From CADEEX01 sp964577955 (GTDB lineage: Bacteria; Acidobacteriota; Vicinamibacteria; Vicinamibacterales; CAVVIG01), in NCBI GenBank assembly GCA_964577955.1, contig CAZOAZ010000003.1:1-64000 (forward strand): DNA of 64,000 nt, read 5' to 3'. A program made the translations under genes and the position numbers. Below the pieces are notes generated by a model. That model was given only the letters and a program-made list of their open reading frames with translations. It was not told the origin of the DNA and did not search any database. This document shows, one piece after another, positions 52,054 through 59,162 of this stretch; position 1 is the first letter of the stretch; each line of letters opens with the position of its first letter.

Positions 52054-52131
52054 GGTGGGGTCCGGCTTTAGCCGGACCTTCACGAGTGCCTCGGATGTGA
52101 AATCCGGCTCCGGCTGAAGCCGGAGCCCACC
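52054..52131. repeat. R4 REP palindromes
   Basis: GGTGGGGTCCGGCTTTAGCC followed by GGACC at 52054-52078, and GGCTCCGGCTGAAGCCGGAG followed by CCCACC at 52106-52131. They sit between the convergent PAL-like and PHM-like genes and may end transcripts from both sides. Confidence 0.75.
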
Positions 52132-52137
52132 GACTGA

Positions 52138-53544
52138 CTACTGACTGATCGGTTTGAGGATCGTCAGATCCTGGCTGTCCACTGAGTACTCGGTGAACGG
52201 CTGGTACATTTCATCCCAGCTCTGTTCGGACCAGAACACCTCGAGCTGCGGTCCCGGGTTCCAGCGGTTCTTCAGCGAGTTATCGTAGACGCCGATGCCG
52301 GCGATCTTGCTGCCGGCCGGGATGTGCAGCGGCTCGGCGAGTTCGTAGTTCAACTGCCAGTTGAAGTCGAACTTCGGGACGTTGAGAATCGTCTGCTCGC
52401 GGCCGTCCGGATAGGTCACGACCCATTTCAGGCTCTTGCCGCGCAGGTGCATGTGCGGCGACATCGCGTAGAGCGTGATGTCTTCGGTGACCGGCGTGAT
52501 ACCGGTGAGCCGCCACTCGGAGACGTAGGGCGGAATGTTCGGCGTCCGGCTGCGGCGGCGCGTGCTGCCTTCTTCCGCCGTGTACTCGACTTCCTTGCCT
52601 TCGGCGCGATACAGCGACAGCCCGCCCTTCGTCGTTGCCAGCGGATCGCCGGCCTGACGAATCAGAATCTCGTACTTCGGCTGCTGCTTGTTGAACCAGA
52701 TGCCGAGGCGCGTGCGATCTTTTTCCGGCTTGCCGATGGGGTTGTAGTGCATCTGGAAGTTGATGTACTTGCCCGCCGGAATGCGCTTGCCGGCGTCGGC
52801 GCGATGACGATCGACGCCGCGGCCGGGAACGTACGAGAGCAGCTTCGACGAACCGGGCAGCCCGAATTCGGCGTTCGCGCTGCGCGCCGTGCCGGTCGGC
52901 GGCTGGATGATCCGGCCCTGGGCGTCGAGCGTCGCGCCGTTCGGCAGGTCCGCGAAGTAGAGACCGGCGTGGTGGACGACGGCGCGATTGCCCGGCCGGA
53001 GCTCCACGACTTCCGCGAACCGATCCTCGGACCACGGCACTTTCACGTAGAAGTTCTGAACCGCGAGCTCGCCTTCGGCCGGAATGTCGAAGTCGGTCGG
53101 CATCTCGACGACGTAGTCGGGTTCGGAACCATGCGTCCAGCCGCTGGCGAACTGCGGCGGCTTCGGCAGATCGGCGTCGTTGCCCTTCGGCGCGCCGCCG
53201 TCAGCCCAAGCCGCGATCGTCTGAATCTCGCGCTCGCTGAGGCTGTTGTCGTTGCGCATCTTCAGGCTTTGCTCGTGGTCGGCGCCCCACGGCGGCATCT
53301 CGCGTCCGACGACCTTGACTTTGATCGCCTTCGCCCACGGCCGCGCGTCTGAATAGGAGAGCAGCGGCATCGGCGCCACTTCGCCAGGACGATGACAGTT
53401 CGCGCACTTCTCGTAGAGGATCGGCGCGACGTCTTTGGTGAACGTCGGCACCGCGCCCGCGGCTTGAAGGGTTGAACTGGTCGGGTTGGTCAGGAGCAGC
53501 GCGAAGGCTGACAGGACTCCGGCAAGCAGAAACGCACGCTTCAT
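52138..53544 (-). CDS. Cytochrome c-PHM-like copper monooxygenase fusion (copy 2)
   Basis: 468 residues with signal peptide (about 1-29) and haem site CANCH at 47-51 followed by RPGEVAPMPLLSY. The copper fold has VVHHAGLY (His 191, 192), MHYN (His 266), PHMHLRG (His 364, 366) and Met 446 in SWDEMYQP, so all ligand positions are kept. Compared with copy 1 it has an extra segment of about 30 residues near 305-340 (KEVEYTAEEGSTRRRSRTPN). It converges on the coupled PHM/PAL pair and is a clear paralogue of copy 1. Confidence 0.85.
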   Translation of the reverse strand: MKRAFLLAGVLSAFALLLTNPTSSTLQAAGAVPTFTKDVAPILYEKCANCHRPGEVAPMPLLSYSDARPWAKAIKVKVVGREMPPWGADHEQSLKMRNDNSLSEREIQTIAAWADGGAPKGNDADLPKPPQFASGWTHGSEPDYVVEMPTDFDIPAEGELAVQNFYVKVPWSEDRFAEVVELRPGNRAVVHHAGLYFADLPNGATLDAQGRIIQPPTGTARSANAEFGLPGSSKLLSYVPGRGVDRHRADAGKRIPAGKYINFQMHYNPIGKPEKDRTRLGIWFNKQQPKYEILIRQAGDPLATTKGGLSLYRAEGKEVEYTAEEGSTRRRSRTPNIPPYVSEWRLTGITPVTEDITLYAMSPHMHLRGKSLKWVVTYPDGREQTILNVPKFDFNWQLNYELAEPLHIPAGSKIAGIGVYDNSLKNRWNPGPQLEVFWSEQSWDEMYQPFTEYSVDSQDLTILKPISQ

Positions 53545-53598
53545 AACGCCCCCAAAGGTGACGGTAGACGCCGGCCGAACGAGCGCTCGAAGTCTAGC

Positions 53599-53979
53599 TT
53601 ATTTGGGGGCGGACGGGAGGCAGGAAGACGAGGCCTTCACCACCGACGTAATGTTGAGCCGATCGACCGGCGTGGCCTTGATATGCAGCCCCTTGACCAC
53701 CACGGTCTGGTTCCGGAACGAGGGGAGGTCGAACTCGCCGACGCCAATCAGCTTGAACTGATTCCTGCCGTCAGGCGGCACCGCCGGGACCTCGCTGGCC
53801 TGAGCCGCGTTCGCGGTGCTCGGCAGCGGATCGGTCGCCGCGATCAGCATCCAGTTGTTGGCCCCCTGTTCCCGCAGGCAACCCGTGACGCTGACGATGT
53901 CGACTTTTCGTGGGCCCGGAGTCTGAGCTGAAACGGCCGTGGCGGCCACGACGGCAACGAGCAGGGAACCCGACATCAT
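53599..53979 (-). CDS. Small exported protein, possibly OB-fold
   Basis: 126 residues (125 if the second of two adjacent ATGs is used). Signal peptide MMSGSLLVAVVAATAVSAQ. The mature part has VDIVSVTGCLREQGANNWML and FKLIGVGEFDLPSFRNQTVVVKGLHI, strand patterns like those of a small beta-barrel of OB type, with two Cys (GCLRE, SSCLP). Acidobacteria carry many such proteins of unknown role. It is divergent from the HupE-like gene across a repeat-filled gap. Confidence 0.65.
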   Translation of the reverse strand: MMSGSLLVAVVAATAVSAQTPGPRKVDIVSVTGCLREQGANNWMLIAATDPLPSTANAAQASEVPAVPPDGRNQFKLIGVGEFDLPSFRNQTVVVKGLHIKATPVDRLNITSVVKASSSCLPSAPK

Positions 53980-54061
53980 TCCTCGCACTTCGCACCTCGC
54001 ACTTCCGATCGCACCTCGCACCGCGAACGTCGCACTTGATTGGCCGCGTATCATACCGTGC
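53980..54061. repeat. Tandem GTGCGA/TCGCAC repeats in a divergent promoter region
   Basis: CTCGCACTTCGCACCTCGCA, then TCGCACCTCGCACCGCGAAC, then GTCGCACTTG. They fill almost the whole gap between two divergent genes. A related run in the opposite sense (GAAGTGCGAAGTACGAGGTG) is at about 59084-59120. Confidence 0.75.
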
Positions 54062-55150
54062 GTGAGCGCCGCTCGCTACCCGAGCTGCCGCACGCTTCAG
54101 CTCGCGTTCGTCATCATCTGCTGCGCCGCGTCCCAGCCCGCCGCGCACGATGCCGAGCGCACCGCGGCCAGCCTGAGATTTTCGCCGGACGGTTCGTTCG
54201 TTCTGGATGTGGCCAACGACGCCGATTGGCTGCTCCTCCGCCTCGAACCCTTTGCCGCCGGGAGCGGCCTTCCAGGCGCATCGCTCGTGCCGCGCGCCGT
54301 GACGTCTTCTGCCGATCGCGATGCGCGTCTGGCCTCGTACTCGCCAGTGTTCATCGATCGCGTGGTGCTGTGGATCGACGGCAGGGAAGTGCGGCCGGCG
54401 AGCGCGGAATACATCCCGCCGCCGGCACAGCGCCCGAGCGACAGCGTGCCGCCAGTGGCGACGTATCGCTTGCGCGGGCACGTGGAATCGAGCGTCCGTT
54501 CACTGCGCTGGTACTACGGGATCGTGATCGACCCATACCCGCTGCGCGTGGAGCGCGCGGACGGGCGAGTGTGGACGGAGACGATTCTCGGCCGCGCCTG
54601 GAGCGAGACGATCGAGCTCGCGGGTCAGTTCGATCGGCCGCCGCGCTGGCCGGCGGTTCGCGCGGCGCTGCGCCACGGATTTCTTCACGTGCTGCCACCG
54701 CGTCTCGAGCACACGCTCTTCGTGGTCAGCCTGCTGCTCGTTGCGGCTGGACCGCGCGCGATCCGCGTACTCGCGGCCTTCATCATCGCGCACGCCGCCG
54801 CGCTCGCGGCCGTTGGATTCGATGTGGTGTCACTGCCGCCGCAGTTCGTGGAACCGCTGCTGATTGCCGGAATCATCTACTCGGGCAGCGAAGGGTTGCT
54901 GACACGCCGCATCTCGCCGTGGCGTCTGGCGTTGACCGGCATATTCGGCATCGCGTTCGGGCTGGACAGCGGCGCGGCGTTCAAGACGCTCGAACCGTTG
55001 CCGTCACTGAAGCCGCTCTCGTTCGCGGCCTTCGCCGCGGGCACGCTCGGCGGTCACCTCACGGTCGCGCTCGCAGCCTTTGCGCTCGCGCGGCTCTTAA
55101 GAAGAAGAACGAACACGGAGCCCACAGAACCCACAGAGAATTCTTTGTGA
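54062..55150 (+). CDS. HupE/UreJ-like membrane protein
   Basis: 362 residues from a GTG. A signal sequence is followed by a periplasmic domain of about 180 residues and then six membrane helices. HGFLHVLPPRLEHTLFVVSL corresponds to the HupE/UreJ_2 signature (usually GxxHIxxGxDHxxFL), with the Asp-His changed to Glu-His. AAFIIAHAAALAAVGFDVVS and SEGLLTRR also fit. HupE relatives move nickel or act in metal handling; a copper link to the neighbouring enzymes is only a guess. The last 14 residues (RTNTEPTEPTENSL) are encoded by a repeat. Confidence 0.75.
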   Translation: MSAARYPSCRTLQLAFVIICCAASQPAAHDAERTAASLRFSPDGSFVLDVANDADWLLLRLEPFAAGSGLPGASLVPRAVTSSADRDARLASYSPVFIDRVVLWIDGREVRPASAEYIPPPAQRPSDSVPPVATYRLRGHVESSVRSLRWYYGIVIDPYPLRVERADGRVWTETILGRAWSETIELAGQFDRPPRWPAVRAALRHGFLHVLPPRLEHTLFVVSLLLVAAGPRAIRVLAAFIIAHAAALAAVGFDVVSLPPQFVEPLLIAGIIYSGSEGLLTRRISPWRLALTGIFGIAFGLDSGAAFKTLEPLPSLKPLSFAAFAAGTLGGHLTVALAAFALARLLRRRTNTEPTEPTENSL

Positions 55151-55197
55151 AAAAAGAAATTCCGTGGTCTCTGTGGCCCCTGTGTTCGTTTTGTTCT
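55110..55197. repeat. Palindromic repeat, family R2
   Basis: Arms GAACACGGAGCCCACAGAAC and GTGGCCCCTGTGTTCGTT, with inner CACAGAGAATTCTTTGTG and GAAATTCCGTGGTCTCTGTG. It covers the 3' end and stop of the HupE-like gene and the last bases before the PAL-like gene stop at 55197. Confidence 0.8.
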
Positions 55198-56285
55198 TAC
55201 CTCCCCGCCGGAGGCACAAATTTCTGGAGCCGCTGGCCGTAGGTGTCGGCGGCGTAGACCGCGCCGTGCGAGTCGACGACGATGCCGTGGACCCAGTCGA
55301 ATTGATTCGGGCCGAGTCCCTGGCTGCCCCAGGTCGCAAGGATCTTGCCGTCCTTCGTCTGGATCTTGTGCACACGCTCGAGCGCATGGTCGGCCACGAA
55401 GGCGATCCCGTCGGTGCCTTTGCGTGAGATGTTGATGTCCCACGGATTCCAGCCCTCGTTCGCGAACTCGCGGATGTAGGTCAGGTTCTTGTCGAAGACC
55501 TCGACGCGGTGTCCCTCGCGGTCGATGATGTAGAGATTTTCCTGGGCGTCCACGGCGAGCTTGTGCGGCAGATTCCATTCGCCGGGGCCCGTGCCCTTGT
55601 CGTCCGGCCCGCCGGCGCCTTTGCCGACCTGCTTGATGAACTTGCCGTCTTTGGAAAACAGAATCGCGCGGTTGTTGCCGTAGCCGTCGGTGACGACCAT
55701 GTTGCCGCTGCGCAGGATGGCGATTCCCGACGGCAAATTCAGATGCGTGGCGTCGTTGCCGCGTTCGTTGGTCGTGCCCAGCTGCAGCAGGAACTTGTCG
55801 AGCTTTGGACTGAGTTTGACGATCCGATGGGCGTCGCGCTCGATGATGTAGACGTTGCCTTCCCAGTCGACGCCACCTGAGTGCTGCCAGGAGGGATTGA
55901 TCGCCTTGCCGTTGATCACCTGATCGGCGCCGGAGAAGACGAGGTTGCCGGCGGTGTCGAAGACCATGACCGGCTTCGCGCCGCGATTGAAGACGTAGAT
56001 CCGATCCTGCGCGTCGATCGCCAGGCCGGAGATGCCTGGCTGATCGGTGGGACCGGTTGCCGGATTGCCGCCTCCGCCGCGCTGCCCGCTGGCGCGGCGG
56101 GCCGCGGCTTGCGCGTCACGCTCCGCCGGCGGTGGCGGCGGTGTCTTCAGCCCGAAGAACATTCCCGGCGGCAGCGTCGGCCAGTTCGGGACCAGGCGAT
56201 AACCGCCGTCGTCGGCGGCGTGGACGATCGGCCAGCCCGACGCGACCATCACACCGACGAGCGCCGCGAGGATCGAGCGCCGCAT
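55197..56285 (-). CDS. PAL-like NHL-repeat lyase (copy 2, complete active-site set)
   Basis: 362 residues; GGAGG lies 3 bp before the ATG at 56285. Signal peptide ends VHAAD. After a Pro/Gly-rich insert (about 47-80) the propeller runs with HSGGVDWEGNVYIIERDAHR, VVTDGYGNNRAILF, WNLPHKLAVDAQENLYIIDR and WVHGIVVDSHGAVYAADTYG. His 135, His 241 and His 333 match the three zinc ligands of PAL, Tyr 202 matches the active-site Tyr and Arg 256 the DREGHR Arg. In contrast to copy 1, nothing is missing. Periplasmic. The substrate need not be a glycine-extended peptide. Confidence 0.85.
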   Translation of the reverse strand: MRRSILAALVGVMVASGWPIVHAADDGGYRLVPNWPTLPPGMFFGLKTPPPPPAERDAQAAARRASGQRGGGGNPATGPTDQPGISGLAIDAQDRIYVFNRGAKPVMVFDTAGNLVFSGADQVINGKAINPSWQHSGGVDWEGNVYIIERDAHRIVKLSPKLDKFLLQLGTTNERGNDATHLNLPSGIAILRSGNMVVTDGYGNNRAILFSKDGKFIKQVGKGAGGPDDKGTGPGEWNLPHKLAVDAQENLYIIDREGHRVEVFDKNLTYIREFANEGWNPWDINISRKGTDGIAFVADHALERVHKIQTKDGKILATWGSQGLGPNQFDWVHGIVVDSHGAVYAADTYGQRLQKFVPPAGR

Positions 56286-56307
56286 GCGTCCTCCCTGAGA
56301 AAGTGTG

Positions 56308-56344
56308 GTGGCGTCCGGCCCTTCGACGGAGCTCAGGGCCGGAC
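56308..56344. repeat. R5 repeat unit
   Basis: GGTGGCGTCCGGCCCTTCGA followed by CGGAGCTCAGGGCCGGAC. It is placed between the PAL-like gene and the next minus-strand gene; nearly the same as 48877-48915. Confidence 0.8.
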
Positions 56345-56359
56345 GTGTCATCCCGGGCG

Positions 56360-56995
56360 CTACTTTGCGCCGGGGACGGCTTTCTGCCACCAGGGATTGC
56401 CGTAGTTGGTGAAGCGTCCGCCGTCTACCGAGATCGTCGTGGCGACCTTGTAGTTCACAGGGGAGACGAGCCGCATCGAATCGCGGACGCGAATCGATTT
56501 GCCGTTGAACGTGAACGGCTCGCTCTCGAAGTGCATGTTGTAGAAGCCGCCCAGGTCGCCGCCAACCACGGCGGTCTGCAGATACGAGTAGCCGCGGCTG
56601 TTGGTCACGTGCCGTGTGATTGTCTTGTTGTCTTTCTGATACGCAATGCGTTCAGTGACGGTAAAGCGTCCGCCAGGCCCTGTGGCATCGGTCCTGGCGA
56701 GATAGAACTTGCCGTCCGCCTTCGTGTAAGTCGTGGTGCCGGTAATCGTGCCGGCCGGGCCGAGCGGCCCTTCGGGAACGAGCCATTCGAAGGTCCATTT
56801 CGCGCCGAGGAAGTATTCGTCGAAGTCGAAAAGGGGAACGGTGTCGCTGGCCTCGGTCGGACGGCCCAGGGCGGGCATCTGTCCCTTCGGCAGCGAAGGA
56901 TCGGGTGCAGGGGGCTGTTGCGCCGACAGCGCCGTGGTCGCGAGAGCGGCCATCGCGGCGAACCGGAACGCGCGATTCGAGAACAGCGCCCGCAA
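56360..56995 (-). CDS. Exported protein of unknown function
   Basis: 211 residues if the TTG at 56995 is used; a shorter form could start at the ATG 42 bp inside, leaving a truncated signal. The signal sequence ends LSAQQ. The mature protein is a beta-rich domain (YFLGAKWTFEWLVPEG, ITGTTTYTKADGKFYLAR, NSRGYSYLQTAVVGGDLGGF, FTNYGNPWWQKAVPGAK). It lies upstream of the PAL-like gene on the same strand, so co-expression is possible. Family not recognised. Confidence 0.65.
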   Translation of the reverse strand: MRALFSNRAFRFAAMAALATTALSAQQPPAPDPSLPKGQMPALGRPTEASDTVPLFDFDEYFLGAKWTFEWLVPEGPLGPAGTITGTTTYTKADGKFYLARTDATGPGGRFTVTERIAYQKDNKTITRHVTNSRGYSYLQTAVVGGDLGGFYNMHFESEPFTFNGKSIRVRDSMRLVSPVNYKVATTISVDGGRFTNYGNPWWQKAVPGAK

Positions 56996-57041
56996 AGTGA
57001 GCGCAATTTACTCCTGGGATTACTCCTCGTCAACAAGGCGA

Positions 57042-57118
57042 GCGGACAGGCTAAAGCCTGTCCCTACCGAGCCGGATCGTCCTGACAGCGGTAGGGACCG
57101 GCTTCAGCCGGTCCGTCG
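57042..57118. repeat. Two REP-like palindromes, family R3
   Basis: GCGGACAGGCTAAAGCCTGT followed by CCCTACCG at 57042-57069, and GGTAGGGACCGGCTTCAGCC followed by GGTCCGTCG at 57090-57118. The second touches the stop codon of the BON lipoprotein gene. Confidence 0.8.
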
Positions 57119-57637
57119 TTACCGAATCGTGAGCTGATCGTTGACGGTTGCAACGCCGTCGGTCATGCGCGCGATCTCGATGGCCTTGTTCTTTTCGATG
57201 GCCGATTTCACTTCGCCTTTGAGCGTGACGACGTGATCGGCCGTGTCGACGTTGATGCTCAGGCCCGAGGTCTGCGAGTCGGCGATCAGCTTGCCTTTGA
57301 TGCTGGCCGTGATCGCGGCGTCGCTCAGGGCTCCGCCAACCGAGCCGGAGGTGCCGACCGGCGGGACTTCGGGTACGAGCGTGAGATGATCCACCACGTC
57401 GTTGACGCCCTTGGTCGCGCGGGCGATCTGCACGGCCTTGGTGCGCTCGTCGGCGCTGCGAACCTCGCCGGTCAACGTGACTGAGCCGTTGCTGGTGTCG
57501 ACGTTGATGTTGCGCGCCTTCACCGTGTCGTCTGCCGCCAGCTGAGTTTTCACCGACGTGGTGATCCCCGCATCAGTCTGGGCGCAGGCGGTGACCAATA
57601 GTGCCAATCCGACGGACAGTAGCCATGGCGATTTCAT
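57119..57637 (-). CDS. BON-domain lipoprotein (OsmY-like)
   Basis: 172 residues; AGGAGGA lies 7 bp before the ATG. A lipoprotein signal MKSPWLLSVGLALLVTACAQ puts the acylated Cys at 18. Two BON domains follow (about 22-86 and 105-170), each with GxVxLxGEV: SNGSVTLTGEVRSADERTKA and ADHVVTLKGEVKSAIEKNKA. BON proteins bind phospholipid and stabilise the envelope, often under osmotic stress. The acylated Cys should anchor it to a membrane. Confidence 0.9.
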   Translation of the reverse strand: MKSPWLLSVGLALLVTACAQTDAGITTSVKTQLAADDTVKARNINVDTSNGSVTLTGEVRSADERTKAVQIARATKGVNDVVDHLTLVPEVPPVGTSGSVGGALSDAAITASIKGKLIADSQTSGLSINVDTADHVVTLKGEVKSAIEKNKAIEIARMTDGVATVNDQLTIR

Positions 57638-57704
57638 GCGCAGTCCTCCTCTTGCATTGGCTCTATGCAAGGCGCGCGTCCTCAGCCGCAGCGCTGGGCT
57701 CAGC

Positions 57705-57733
57705 GGTAGGGACAGCCTTTCGGCTGTCCGTTC
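57705..57733. repeat. REP-like palindrome, family R3
   Basis: GGTAGGGACAGCCTTTCGGC followed by TGTCCGTTC. It overlaps the stop region of the small membrane protein gene. Confidence 0.75.
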
Positions 57734-58079
57734 AGCTGCGGCGCGTCGCCACCGCGGCGCAGACCCATGCGACGGTCAGGAAACTGAACCCCATGAATGC
57801 GGGGAGCAGCGGTTCCTCGATGGCGGTGGCCGCGAACTTCAGCAGTGCGTCCCCGGTCTTGTCCGAGTGTCCGATCGCCGCGAGACCATTCAGCAGTCCC
57901 AGGAGGAGCATGGTGATGACCGAGAAGATCGCGGCCAGCGACAACGGCCGCATCAGCGCGAGCCGCCGTTCGGAGGGCGCCGCGGCGCAGACGAACCCGA
58001 GAATCATCGGCGCGGCGGCGATGAGCAAGCTGATGAACATGGCGCGGGGGGCTTGAGCGAGGGCGGCCGTCAGTGACAT
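57732..58079 (-). CDS. Small membrane protein, MotA/TolQ-like topology
   Basis: 115 residues; AGGAGACACC directly precedes the ATG at 58079. Three membrane helices: AMFISLLIAAAPMILGFVCA, LSLAAIFSVITMLLLGLLNG, LLPAFMGFSFLTVAWVCAAV. A loop (AAIGHSDKTGDALLKFAATA) separates helices two and three. The layout is like a reduced proton-channel protein, but no family is assigned. It is divergent from the ECF sigma gene and could be in its regulon. Confidence 0.7.
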   Translation of the reverse strand: MSLTAALAQAPRAMFISLLIAAAPMILGFVCAAAPSERRLALMRPLSLAAIFSVITMLLLGLLNGLAAIGHSDKTGDALLKFAATAIEEPLLPAFMGFSFLTVAWVCAAVATRRS

Positions 58080-58167
58080 GGTGTCTCCTTGCTCGTAGAA
58101 ACGCCCACGTTGAGTTCGTGTGACATGTGTCACGATCGGCGTCCTCGCGCGTTGTCTACAGAAGCCG

Positions 58168-58752
58168 ATGGACCGCGAACGTGAACTGGAATTCGTGAGT
58201 CGCCTCCGCGTGGGCGATCAGGCGGCGTTCGACGCGGTGTACGAGGCCTTCAATGCGCGCCTCTTCACGTTCCTGGCGCGCCTGCTGCGAAACCGGGCCA
58301 GGGCCGAGGACCTGCTGGAGGAAACGTGGCTCCGTCTCGTGCAGCACGCCGCGCGGCTGGAGCCCGACACGCGGCTGGGCCCCTGGCTCTTCACCGTCGC
58401 CCGCAACCTTCACGTCAGCTATTGCCGGTCGCTCGCGCTCGAGGAAATCTATCCAGGCGATGGACTGGGGCTGTTCGTGCCGGCGCGCACCTCGTCGCCC
58501 TTCGAGGAGACCGCCGCAAATGAGCTGGAGCGGCGCGTCGAAGCGGCGCTCGCGAGCCTGCCGGTGACGTACCGGGAAGTGCTGCTGCTGGTCGCTGTCG
58601 AAGGACTGGAGCCGGGCGAAGCGGCCAAGGTCTGCCGCATCAGTCCGGCGGCCCTCCGGCAACGCCTGAAGCGGGCGCGCGATCTGCTCGCCCGACGCCT
58701 TGATGAACGGCCGCAGCCGTCGGTGACCGTCTTGAAAGAGGTGACATCATGA
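58168..58752 (+). CDS. ECF-family RNA polymerase sigma factor
   Basis: 194 residues. Region 2 (about 8-75: AFDAVYEAFNARLFTFLARL, ARAEDLLEETWLRLVQHAAR, LGPWLFTVARNLHVSYCRS) and region 4 (about 125-180: LASLPVTYREVLLLVAVEGL, EAAKVCRISPAALRQRLKRA) are both clear. Its stop overlaps the start of the next gene (ATGA), the normal arrangement for a sigma factor and its regulator. The linker is short, as usual. Confidence 0.95.
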   Translation: MDRERELEFVSRLRVGDQAAFDAVYEAFNARLFTFLARLLRNRARAEDLLEETWLRLVQHAARLEPDTRLGPWLFTVARNLHVSYCRSLALEEIYPGDGLGLFVPARTSSPFEETAANELERRVEAALASLPVTYREVLLLVAVEGLEPGEAAKVCRISPAALRQRLKRARDLLARRLDERPQPSVTVLKEVTS

Positions 58753-59066
58753 CGCACCCGGCACCCGGAACCCGGCACCCGGCACCCGGAACCCGGCACC
58801 CGGAACCCAGCACCCGGCACCCGGAACCCGGGCCTGCCGATCCGCTGCTGGATCTTCTGACGCGGCTGCCGATCGAGGAGCCGCGCGCGCGGGTGAACGC
58901 GCGCGTCCAGGCGCGCGCCCATGCCGCCCTGGCGCGCGGCCGCGAGCGGAAGGCGCGGCCGTCCCGAAGCGTCGGCGCGCGGTTGGTGGATGCGACGCTG
59001 GTGCTTGCCGCCGCTGTCTATCTGCTGGCGGCCATCGTCACCGCGGTGAGACTGACGCTGGGCTGA
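58749..59066 (+). CDS. Sigma-partner membrane protein with repeat-encoded N-terminus
   Basis: 105 residues. The start overlaps the sigma gene. Residues 2-33 (HPAPGTRHPAPGTRHPEP) are encoded by a tandem CACCCGGAACCCGG-type repeat inserted right after the initiation codon. The remainder has a basic helical part (ARVNARVQARAHAALARGRE) and one C-terminal membrane helix (LVDATLVLAAAVYLLAAIV). It has the size and place of an anti-sigma factor but no zinc HxxxCxxC motif, so the role is an inference from position. Confidence 0.65.
   Translation: MTHPAPGTRHPAPGTRHPEPSTRHPEPGPADPLLDLLTRLPIEEPRARVNARVQARAHAALARGRERKARPSRSVGARLVDATLVLAAAVYLLAAIVTAVRLTLG
58755..58832 (+). repeat. Tandem CCCGGCACCCGGAA repeat
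   Basis: Six or so units alternating CACCCGG and AACCCGG, e.g. CGGCACCCGGAACCCGGCAC. It begins six bases after the start codon of the sigma-partner gene and keeps the frame open, giving HP and GTR repeats. Confidence 0.85.
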
Positions 59067-59162
59067 CCGTGGCGGTAGGAAGTGCGAAGTACGAGGTGCG
59101 AAGTACGAGGTGCGACCGGAGGTGCGCACGCACACCACACACGTCCGATGAACGGCTGATCG

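Noticed and set aside
48940..56285. Calling the cluster a proven peptide-amidating (PAM) system
   Set aside because: The fold and ligand evidence is good but the substrate is unknown; one PAL-like copy has altered residues, and no glycine-extended peptide gene was seen nearby.
58749..59066. Zinc-binding anti-sigma factor
   Set aside because: Position fits, but there is no HxxxCxxC motif, so it is listed only as a sigma-partner membrane protein.
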